Source of the DNA: Primula veris
Lineage: Eukaryota > Streptophyta > Magnoliopsida > Ericales > Primulaceae
Length of the DNA stretch: 64,000 nt
Assembly: GCA_963682055.1 (NCBI GenBank)
Contig: OY821745.1
Coordinates: 16,251,501-16,315,500 of the forward strand
Direction of reading: 5' to 3'
Position numbers and translations under genes: made by a program. The stretch's first letter is position 1. Each line of letters begins with the position of its first letter. Shown in pieces: positions 20,501 through 32,500 of this stretch. The notes under the pieces were generated by a model, which was given only the letters and a program-made list of their open reading frames with translations, made no database searches and was not told the origin of the DNA.

Positions 20501-23500
20501 ATTTCCCATGTAACCCATCTTTATTAATGAAACAGCTATTTGCTTCCTATTGTTTTTCTTCTTGCATTTATGGTTTGTCGTTTTTCGGAATTTGTCAGAT
20601 CACCAAATCATCAAATATCTCGTTTGTCTTTTCTTCTTGTATGGTGTTGTACCCATGTGAGATATGAGACATGTGTCAGCTGGTGAGATGTATTTTTCCA
20701 GATATTGTCAGTCAAAAATGCATGTTCCCAAGTACTTTCAGTTAATGATGCACCCTTTTTGCCCTATAAATATCCTTCAAATCTTTCTTTAGTTCGCACC
20801 ATCATCTTGCATAAGTTTGTTGTATTTGCTTCTTGCTCATCCTCATTTCCCTCTGTTGTATAATAACTTTCAAGGATGTCTGAGCCAGTGGTGAGATATC
20901 ATGCTCAGATGAAGGACTTGGATGCAGAGGTATCTCGGGTCCGTCATCGCATGGCTGAACTTGAGGAGTACGGAAACCTGGCCTTGAGTCTGTTCGACAC
21001 CTATCCCGAGGAGACTATTAAATAGACCGAAATTTCGGCCTTGAGTTTGCAGCTTGATCGGTTGTTGTCGAGGAGGGATCAATTGGCCAACTCTTGGTAT
21101 GAGGCCGAGGAGATTTGGGATCAAGCGCATGAAGAATTTGACAATGGTCCTCAGGGCCTTGCTAGAATGGCGGTTGAAAATGCTCGGCTTAGGGAACACA
21201 TCACTGCCCTTACCAGGGAGAATCGAGTGTTTGGTCGTCATCAATTCCTCGTTTCAAGCTCGGTTGGATCGTTCTGAACGTGCGGCTCCTCGGGGATCTT
21301 TTTCTCGGTCCGGCAGTTCGGCTTTCCCGCCCATTGATCCTTGATATAAGTGGGCCTGTTTTTTTATGCATTTTTCCCTCGTTTCTTATTTTATTCGTGG
21401 TTGAACTATTGGGATCCCTCTTGTAATTTGAATTTTATTTTGCATTTGAACTGTTGTATCGCTTCGTATTTTGTGCCCTTTTGTATTCTGAACTGTTGCA
21501 ACGCTTCGTACTTTGTGCCCTTTGGTTTCTTATAAATGCTCCCTATTGTTTGCATCTTATTATTAAATCTTCCTCTCTCTCCTATTTTATAACTCTTGTT
21601 TCTTTCAATCTGCTATTTCCTGAGATGGCTCCCGTCACTAGATTTGCTTCCAAGAGGAGGGTCCTTGAGGATGAACCCCTTTACAAGTTGCCTCCCCCTC
21701 CTGGTTTTGAGGATTTGACTCCTCTTGAGTTGAAAGAGAGAGGTCGCGTGGCTGAAGGTGCCTCTCAAGTGTTCCGAGACTGAATGCAAGATGTTTAAAC
21801 AGTATTGGAACGAAGAGATGGCTGCTTGTTATCAAGCCGAGGAGAAGTGTAAGTCTCAGTCTTATGTTTTGCAACAATTGGAGGTTGGTATCTCCTGCTT
21901 GATTAGGGAAAAGGAGCGCCTCAAAGAGCTCTTGGCGAAGAGGGATGCCGATGAGGGTGGTAGTTCTAGGGTTCAAAAATAGAAGGGTGCTTTTGTAATA
22001 AGATTTCCTTTTGCCAGTTTGTTTTTGTGGTTTTCATCGGTTGTATATGCTTTGCTTTCCCCCTTTGAGGATGAATAAAATTATTTTACTCTTGTTTTGT
22101 TTACCGCTTTTATTTCTCAATGCTTTATTGTTCTTCGACGTGTGTATATGTATGAAGTTGGGCACTTAGTGTGTGCTCGGCCTTTTGGGCGAGATGTGAT
22201 TTCGGGTTATACCTCGGTATGGGACACCGTGGTTATCCCCCTGGAGACCATTCCTAGAACCTGCTCACATGTGGTCGACCGAGGAACGGTCTGCATCTGA
22301 CTTGCTCGGTGTCCCCTATCTCTCATGTAGCATTGCTCGACGGTATTGCATTATTGTAGTTAGCGTATTGTGTACTCTTTCCAAGGTGGGGTCCACGAGC
22401 CGTTTATATCGGTACTATGAGGTGAACTTCATGGGGTAGTGGGATATGCCTTTTTACGTGGCACGATCTGAAGCGTTGATTTTTGATAATAGCAGCGGTT
22501 GTTGACTTTTGTATGGCTGAAAAAAGGTAAACCTCTGGCACACGAAAGGACAATTATTATTTTATTCCTTTTTATGCGGCTGCAGTCCTTTATCTTCTCT
22601 GAGTAATTCTTTTTGTTTTTACTTCATAATTTGTTCAAAGCATTTATTCCCCATTTTCTCTCTCTAGGGTTTGTCCTCTCTAAAATATTTGCTGCTGTTC
22701 TATCTAGGGTTTATCTTCCTTTGACATTTTCGTTGCTGGTCTTCTCTTCACTACCTTTAAAATGACTGTAAGTGTTTCCCTGATATTTGGGATTCTCTGT
22801 GTACTTCTGTGCTCGTTTTCTTAGTTTATTTGTCTTTGGTAGCATGTATACAGTGTTGATCTTTGGCTTTATTCTCGTGTATATTCTCGTCTAGGTTTGT
22901 TGGTGGGGTTTTTGTGTATTGGGTTTCTTTTTTGTTGGGTTGGTGGTTAGGCTTAGGATATGTTGATTGGAAACTTTGTTGATATTGGATTTTTGTCTGG
23001 GTTATTCTGGGTAGTGTTCTTTGCTGTAGTTTAAGTATTGATGGCGTGTTTTTGCTGTCTTTTATCAGGATTACCTGTCTCAATGCTTGGTCCAACTCGG
23101 CCATTTTACCGAGGAAGATTTTAAAAGTCGTGCCGGGATACCCGCTGACGTGCATGTGCGTCTTCCCACGACCGAGGCGGAGGCATTCGGGCAAGTAGCT
23201 AAAGGTGAGGTGGCCATTCGCTCCTCGACCCTTTTGACCGGGGGCTTGAAGCTTCCTCTCTCTGATTGGATGACTTCTTTCTTCGAGGCTTTTCAGATTG
23301 CCCCTTACCAACTTGCCTTGAATAGTTACCGTGTGCTGAACAGTATAAAAAGGCTATCCGAGTTGGCGGATGTGAGGGTCGAGCTTAAGGATGTGTTCGG
23401 GGTTTATAGCTTTAATTTCGACCGCCGAAGTTGTTATCTTAAGACGGTGCGGTCCTTTACCCGACTTATTCTTGATATACCTGACACCAACAAGGAGTAC

Positions 23501-26500
23501 AACCTTGGCGTTGTGATAATTTCCGGGAATTGGTGTCATGTTGGTCGTTGAATTCCTGGGCCTGCTGTTTCGGCGCCTGAGATGCCTGACCTCGGTGCTT
23601 CTAGTGCCGATGTCCTATTGGCCCTTTGGAAGTGGTGGGGCCCTGGCCCGACCAGGCAGGCGGACAGCCGTGCTGCTCCCAAACTGCTAGGGTATGTGAC
23701 GGAGCCGGGGAATAGGTGCACCGTTGCACCTGCTATTCCTGGTGAGACAGAGGATGATTTTCTCAAGATCATCAAGCCTCGTCTTGCACCCCGTGGAGGG
23801 AAAAAATCTTCTCGGTCTAAGCAACGATCATCCGAGCCCGAGGATGAGACTTCGAAGAAAGCAAGGGTGGCCGAGGAGGGCACCGAAGTGGTGATGCACT
23901 CCGCTGAGACTGGGACACCGCAACCCGAGGTACGTGTATTAGTATTGTGACTGTTAACCTGTTTTTCCCGTCTTTATCTGTTATTTTGTCTTTCAGTTTT
24001 TAACTTCGTCGTTGGTTACTCTTGCCCTTGCCCGATCTATGGGCATCATTGTGTTTCAGGGGTCGTTCGACAACTTATTCGTGCATGTGAACCTAATGGA
24101 CATGGACGAGGAGATTATGAATCTTCCTGATGTCTCGCCATCTCGAGCTGAGAAGGAGGTGGCAGAGCAAGTGGCCCCTGAGACTGGTCGGGTTGAAAAG
24201 GAGGTGGGTGATGGGGGATTGGAGGTAGAGGCTGCCGAGAAGGTGGTGGGAGACGGTGAGGCAATGACCAGTTACATTGCTCGGTGTGGTGACCACTTGC
24301 TGGAGCAACCCCGAGCCTTGAGGATGGGGTACACTGCGATTTGGCCTCTTGCCTATAAAGACGTTGAGGATATAGTTGCTCGTCCTGTAGTGGCGACCAT
24401 TGAGCAGGCCAACGCTGATGCTCTCCGGGTATGCTTTATTTCCTTTAGTTTTTTTATACATCCTGTCTGTTGGTATCTTATGTGGTTCTTTTGAGACTTT
24501 CCTCGTCACCGCGGAGCTTAGGGATCGGTTCACGGCACTAGAGGCCGAGAAGGCGCAGCTAGTGGAGGAGAAGGCGGTTTTGGCTGAGCAGAAACGCGTG
24601 GCTGAGGATAAGGACCGGGCATTAAGTGTGGCCGAGTATGCTAGGGTGATGGACGAGAATTTGCTTTTGCACCAAGAGAATGAGAAGGTGGAGGCTGAGA
24701 AGAAGGAGGTCGATGCTCAATTGTCTTCGTTGAAAGCGACTCAAGCAGAGGAGCGGAAGAACTTCATGATGATTGCCAATTTCTATGCATTCAGCTCCCA
24801 TGTTCGAGCTTTGAATCTAGTTAGGGTGCCTCATTCAAACCGGGCATGGTCGGCTTTGATTTATCCGGCCCCTTCTGCGTCGCCCCCTCCCTATCCCTCA
24901 GGATTGGGCGAATATTCAGGATGAAGAGCTTCCACTTCTTCCGGGGCATGTGACCTCTACTGCGCCTCGTCCTCATTCCGGGTCTGGTTCTGCTACTCTT
25001 CGGTCTTCTATCCCTCGGTCCTCTTCCCCTTAGGTTGACCACTGAACATGTTTCTTTTGTAAATGTTGTGTAGCTAATGTAGGCTCTTATTTTGGTGCCC
25101 GGCTTGTGGGCCTTTTTTGTATGTGATAATAGTCATATTCTGGGGAGTATATAAAATTTTTGCTCTGTTTCATCCTGTTTGGCTTTGCTGTTGTATTTTC
25201 TTGTTCATTACTTGTAGCTTGTCTTCGTACTTTTGAAGGACATAAAATCATGTCAGGTACCGGTTAATCCCCTTGCTATGGTGGTCTGGTCCCGACCGTC
25301 TTGTAGTTTAGGTGAAAGGCCTGTCTTGAATCCCGAAGGTTCTAGGTCGCCTCATATTTCTGAACTGAATGCTGCTCGTCGTGAAATCGAGGAACTAAAT
25401 ATTCATATTTCTAACCTATCAACTCGGTTACGCGATTTGGGTGAGAAATTCAGTAGGAAGACGGCTCGTTATACTGTAAATAAGGGAAATGCCAAAGAGC
25501 TTCTAGGAGCTCTTCGTCGGTCGCGGGATGATGCCCGGGGCCGGGTGACGAGCTTGAACTTGGCTTTAGGCGCCATTTTCGAAGACGCTGACTTGTTACT
25601 ATCGTTTGTCAAAGCCTATTGGGCCCGTGCTCGTGCACTGGAGGTGTATGAATATGTGAAGGGCACTCGTGGCGTTACCCGAGCGGAGCGTATGGTTGAT
25701 GCTATGGCTCGGGTAACCGAGACCACTGTTGCCTTGAATCGTGTGGATTCGTCGGTGAAGAGTCGTTTGGGTATTCAGATAACCTCATTGCGAGATATTC
25801 ACTTTGCGGACGCTGTAGAGACCTCGGCTTCTGTCAAGGATTTGTCTGATTGACTTAGATTAGGGTGTTGTATTTTGACTTTTCCTATGCAGCCGGTATA
25901 AAAGTAGTCTTTATTCTGATTCATTCTCTTGGTTGTCTTTTTAATGAATATTCATCTCTCCCCCTTCTTTTTTGTTTGATAGGCACCTGCTATCTTGCCA
26001 CATCAGACTGATTCTCCGGCCCTTGTTAATCCGGGGCAAGGACCTACTGGTGCTGCCCGGGATGAGGCCTCATCTGGTGTGGCTAATGAAGTGCGTGCCA
26101 GTTGGCTTTATGTCGACTTGATGGTGAAAAACAAAAAATTGCATGGCCAGTGTGCTCGGCTTAAGGAAAAGTTAAGAGCCCAAACGGCGTCTTTTGATGA
26201 TTACGTGCGGCGCGCCGAGCATGTTGTCGAGGTTCAAGAGCGTCAGTTAGACCGGTGTTGGCGTTTGAAGGATAAGTACCTTGGTAAATTAAGGTCACTG
26301 GTATCCCGGGCCAATGTTTTGATGAAGTATTTCCATGCTTCTCGTCTTATGCATGATGCTTCGGCGGCGATGAGTCAAGTTTGGCAGTTTGCTTTGGATG
26401 ACGCCCGTCGTCATGAAGCTTCTGATGCTTACGAGCATGCGAAGGGAGCCGAGTTCTCTGCTCGGCTTGAAGTGGTGAGCCGTGTTGGTTCTAATACGAC

Positions 26501-29500
26501 CAACTTCGTTTCCCTTCTTCCTCATGAGCGTTTTGAGGGTGAAGATACGGATGAGGACACGGCGACGGATGACGAAGAGGTTGTGTTGGGTCATGCTCCG
26601 GCGTGCTCCTCATGTAGTTCTTTTTAGGCTTTCTTTATTTTTCGAGCATTGTTGCCTCCGTTATGCGGCTAGTATCATTTGTTTTATTTATATATTCGTG
26701 GATTGGATCGTATTTCGGTCTTGTATTGTATTTATCGTATTTTTCCCTTGTTTTCTTCGTTTGGTACGTTGTTGCCTCCGTAATGCGGGCTTCAACTATT
26801 TAATATTCTTGTTTGAACCTTCATACTGAACGGATTGACATACCTGTGTATGTGCCTCCGGTTTGTTGGGGGGCTTGTTCGGGACTTAAATCCGGTTGCC
26901 TTCGGTTCGTTGGAGGACTTGGTCTGCCTCTCTCTTTTTATTGGACATGCCTTCGGTTCGTTGAAGGACTTGTTTAAACCCGGTTGCCTCCGGTTCGTTG
27001 TAGGACTTGTTTCTTGTTCTTTTTCTTTTTCTTGGTCATGCCTTCGGTTCGTTGGAGGACTTGTTCGGGACTTAAACCCGGTTGCTTCCGGTTCGTTGGA
27101 GGACTTTTTCTTGTTCTTTTTCTTAGACATGTCTTCGGTTCGTTGGACTTGTTCTGGACTTAAACCCTGTTGCCTCCGGTTCGTTGGAGGACTTTTTTCT
27201 TGTTCTTTTTCTTAGACATGCCTTCGGTTCGTTGAAGGACTTGTTCGGGACTTAAACCATGTTGCAAGGATTTGTTCGGGACTTAAACCATGTTGCCTCC
27301 GGTTCGTTGGAGGACTTTTTCTTAGACATGCCTTCGATTCGTTGAAGGACTTGTTCGGGACTTAAACCCTGTTGCCTCCGGTTCGTTCGAGGACTTGTTT
27401 CTTTTTCTTCTTCTTAGACATGCCTTCGGTTCGTTGAAGAACTTGTTCGGGAAAGCCTGTTGCCTCCGGTTCGTTGGAGGACTTGTTTCTTGTTCTTTTT
27501 CTTAGACATGCCTTCGGTTCGTTGACGGACTTGTTCGGGACTTAAACCCTGTTGCCTCCGGTTCGTTGGAGGACTTGTTTCTTGTTCTTTGTAATGCTAA
27601 ACAAAAATTCACTTTATTCATGTAAAAGAGAAATAACATTACAAAGAAAGAGGTAAATCATTACCTGTAACAGTTTTACAGGTAGTACTTCTTAAGATTA
27701 GCTACGTTCCAAGAATTTTTCTCGCCTCTGCTGTTGTCAAACAGAACGCTTTTTAACTTGTAGGACACTGGGCTTGTTCTTTTGACGATTTCATATGGCC
27801 CTTCCCAGTTGGGGCTGAGTTTGCCATGTATCTCGTTTCTTGTGTAGGCAGTTACTCGTCGTAGCACCAGTTCTCCTACCATGAATTCCTTGGATCCCTT
27901 CACCCTCTTGTCGTAGGTTTGCTTTACGCTTTGTTGGTATTTTGCCAGGGTAAGGGCTGCTATCTCGCGTTTTTCATCCAACATGTCAAGCTCTTCCCTC
28001 ATTCTTTCTTCATTGCTCCCCTGTTCGACTAACGATGTACGGAGAGTGGGCATGCCGACTTCTGTGGGTATAACGGCCTCGACGTTGTATGCTAGGCTGA
28101 ACGGGGTTTCCTTTGTGTCCGTTTTAGGCATAGTTCGGCATGACCACAAAACGTTAAGAAGCCGCTCTGGCCATTTCCCCTTTGCTTTTTCTAGGCTTGT
28201 CTTGATGCCATCTAGGATAATTCGGTTGGATACCTCGGCCTGTCCGTTACCCTGTGGGTATGTTGGAGTCGAATAGAACTTCTGGATACCTAGTTCTTCG
28301 TACCAAAGCTGTAGCTTGACATCTTTGAACTGGGTTCCGTTGTCTGCGACGATGGCGTATGGTATACCGAATCTGGTTATGATATGCTCCCAAATGGACT
28401 GTTTGACGTTCTGGGCTTTGATTTGTCTAAGAGGTTTAGCTTCTACCCATTTGGTGAAATAATCCGTTGCTACGATTAAGTACTCAACGTTGCCTGGTGC
28501 TTTGGGCAGTTTCCCGACTAAATCAATTGCCCATTGTGCGAATGGCCATGGTGCCGATACCGGGGTCATCATAGATGATGGGAGCCGAGGCATTTTCGCA
28601 AATCGTTGGCACTTGTCACACCTTTGGACGTAGACGTCAGCATCCCTTTTGATATATGGCCACCAATATCCTTGGGTGATAAGTCTTGTTGGCGAGGGAT
28701 CTTCCTTTGATGTGTGCTCCGCATGATCCTTCATGGATTTCTTCCAAGATTTGTTATTGCTGTTCTGTGCGGACGCACAGCAGGTGTGGTCCTCGGTAAC
28801 TTGACTTGTATAGTTTGTCTTGTTCGGATATCCAAAACTTGGGGGCCTTTCTTGTTATCTTGAGTGCTTTTATTTTATCTGCCGGGAGTGCTCCGTGTCG
28901 CAGATATTGAATCACTTCGTCCATCCACCCTATCTCATACTGGATCGACGTTATTCGGTCTACTCTTCTGGTGATGCTCGGTGTCTCCAGTAGTTCCACT
29001 GTAATTGACGAAGTGTTTACTAATGTTAGTGTCGAAGCTAGGGTTGCCAATGCGTCGACGTGTGCATTTTCGGTGCGGTTGATTCGTATTAACTCGCACT
29101 TCTCGAATTTGGCCATTAAGCTTTGGATTTTCTCTTGGTAGAGGATCATCCGGTCATCTTTGGCCTGGTATTCGCCGATGACTTGATTGACGATCAGCAT
29201 GGAGTCTGAGCTAGCAATTAAGTGAGAGCATCCGAGGGATCGTGCAATGAGCATGCCGTTTATCATAGCTTCGTACTCGGCTTCATTGTTCGTAGCTCGG
29301 AAGCCCAATTTTATGCTTTTTTCTATGATTGCTCCCGCACTAGATTTGAGGACAATTCCCACTCCCAATCCATCTTTGGTGGCTGATCCATCGACATGTA
29401 TCTGCCAATGTGATTGTGGTGATATGGCCGTTGACTCGTCATGTCCTTCGGTAAATTCTGCTATGAAGTCTGCCAACACTTGTCCCTTTATGGCGTGACG

Positions 29501-32500
29501 AGGTGCGAATTCTACATGGAATTGAGATAGCTCGACACCCCATGCCGCCACCCGACTGCTTATGTCCGTCCTTCGGAGGGACTCTTTGATCTGGAACTAG
29601 GTGTAAACCTGGACCTGGTGAGCAATAAAGTAGTGTGGCAGTTTTCTTGTTGCAACGACCAATGTAAGGCATAGCTTTTCCAATGGTAAATATCGTGTTT
29701 CGGCTTCAACCAGAGTTTTGCTTACAAAGTATATTGGGAATTGTTCTCGACCTTCCTCTCTTAGGACTGTGCTCACGGCTGTTGCGGATACTGCAAGGTA
29801 ACATGCCAGAATATCTCCTTTGTTCGGCTTTACGAGCAGTGGCAGCGTCCGTAGGTACTCCTTTAGGTTGTTGAATGAAGTTTCGCATTCTGGGTCCCAC
29901 ACGAATTTTTTATCTTTTTAAGCGTTTCAAAAAATGGTCGTCCCTTATCTGCGGATCGACTGATAAACCTGCTTAGTGCGGCCATCATTCCAGTGAGCTC
30001 ATGCACCTGCTTCTTGTTCTTGGGTGCTGCTAGGTTTCGTAGAGCAGTTATCTGGTCGGGATTAGCTTCTATCCCCCTCTGGCTGACCATGTGGCCCAAA
30101 AATTTCCCCCTACTGATGCCGAACACGCATTTGGTTGCGTTGAGCTTCAGCTTGTGCTCGCCCAAAGTTTGGAAGACGTCTTTGATGTCTTGAAGGTGGG
30201 ATGTGGCCCTTTCGCTTTTTATGACCATGTCTATATAGACCTCCATTGTTTTCCCAATATGCTTTTGGCATACGTTCGTTATCATCCTTTGGTATGTAGC
30301 TCCCGCGTTGCGTAGCCCGAACGGCATTACCTTGTAGCAATAGTTTCCCAAAGGTGAAATGAACGAGGTCTTTTCTTGGTCCTCTTGGGCGAGTGGAATT
30401 TGATGATATCCCGAGTATGCATCCAGGAAAGTCAATTCTTTCTACTCTTGCGGTTGCATCCACTAACTGATCAATCCTTGGAAGGGGGAATGGGTCCCTC
30501 GGGCAGGCTTTGTTGAGACTGGTGAAGTATATGCAGACTCTCAGCTTCCCATTTTTCTTAGGGACGACCACTGGGTTGGACAACCACCTTGGGTATATCA
30601 CCTCTCTTATGGCCCCGGCTTCCAACAATTTTCGAACTTCCGCTATGATTGCATCTCTGTGTTCAGCAGAAATTTTTCGGCTTTTCTGGGCTATCGGCTT
30701 ATATTTGGTATTGACACTCAGTTTGTGGCAAGCTGTGTTGGGGTCTAGGCCGGGCATTTCTTTGGGGCTCCAGGAAAATTTATCGATGTTAAATAGGAAA
30801 GTTTCTAGCTCCTTAGATTCCTCCTCGGGGAGGTTTTCGCCTAGTAGAAAGTAGTGTTCCTCATCCATTCCCGGGAGGTACACTTTCCGGAGCTTCTCTC
30901 CTACTTGCTCCTCGACAACCCTTTCCGCTCTGGCAATTTGGTCGACCAACTTTTTTGTGCTGGTGGGTTGTTCAATGACGACCAGCTGTCTCTTTAAGGC
31001 CGCGGTAATATCCTCGCAGCGCCTTGAATCCTCTTGACAGCCTCGGGCTGTTTCGATCTCTCCTCTACCATTTGGGTATTTCACCTTCTGGTGGTATGTC
31101 GAAGGGATTGCGTGCATGGCGTGAAGCCATGGCCGGCCCAAGATCGCGTTGTGGCCCGAGTTGTCGTTGACCACTAGAAACGCCGAGGACTATCTTTCCC
31201 AGAGGTTTAGTCGTTTCTGAGATAAATCTTATAAGTGTTACGTCAGTAGGCTGTAGGTCTTGCAGCCGGAGTTCCATCTTGTCAAAAAGTTCTTTGTACA
31301 TGATGTCGCACGAAGCTCCTTAATCGACGAAGACTCTGCTGACCGTGTCAATCCCTATCTTGACGCAGAGGTTGATTGCGTCCCCGTGGGGGTATATGAC
31401 TCCTTCCTCGTCATGATCCGAGAATGAGATGGGCGGGTGCGTCTGTGGCAGGCATTGTCTCTTGGAGGAGGATGACGCCTGTGATGCCTTGGCTACTTGA
31501 CCAAAGTGCGCCAATTGTCGTTGTTGGGACTGTTCCCCTCCAGTGGTTTTGGGCCGTGATAAATGTACGACGTTGATCGTCTTGCCCTGTCGGTTGTTTG
31601 CTCCTTCGATGGCGGGTTGCTTGCCTTTGTTCCCGATGTTCTTGATAAATTTGTTGAGATATCCCGCGTCACCCCATACGTTCATTTTCCACCGAAGATT
31701 TCGGCAATGCTCCGTAAGGTGGCCGTGGTCCTCGTGATAGGCACAGAAAAGCTTGAAGTCTCTTTGGTTGGGGGGGGCTCTGGTCGTGAATACCAATTTT
31801 CTCTGCATATATCTTTGAGGATATCTTCTGCAGACATGTTGAAATTGTATCTTAATTCGACCGGTTCGAAGTTCCCTTTTCGTTCCCTCTCTTGGAAACG
31901 ACCTTGTTGAGGAGGCCTGTTCGGCATTTGGTACGTGAGCTGGTAGGGCTTATGTTCAGGTTCTTGGGGACGCTCTGTCCTTCTCTGAATCTCGGGACCT
32001 TTGTCCCTTTTGGCCGATTTGACCGCTTCCCCTGATTATTCTTTGTTTTTTTGCGCTCCACCTGTGTTTCTCTGACCGACTCTCTTCGTGGTAGAGTTCG
32101 GCTGAGGATTCTCATTTTCCTCATTTTGATCAGTCAGGTGCGTGCAGTAAGCGAGAAGTGCATCGATGTTGGGGAAACTTTTGCCGATGAACTTTCTCCT
32201 TGCCCAAAATCCGCTTGGGATGGAGTTGATGAAGTTCTGTATTGCGAAGTTGCTGGCATACTGCGGGATTTGGTTTGCTACATCTATGAAGCGGATGCAG
32301 TAGTCATTCAGACTTTTGTTTGGCAGCATCGCCATTTTCAGCAAAGTTTCAATGGTGACCTTCTTCTTTTGGTGAGCGGCATATCGGTTAGAGTATGCTC
32401 GGATTAGCTCAGTCCAGCTTCCTATTGACCCCCGTGGTATGTTATGATACCACGTCAGGCTTCTTGTCCCAAGCTGTTTTTGAAGAATTTGACATCAGTG

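Noticed and set aside
26792..27215. ORFs on both strands within the 92-bp array
   Set aside because: Same reason: periodic translation of a tandem repeat.
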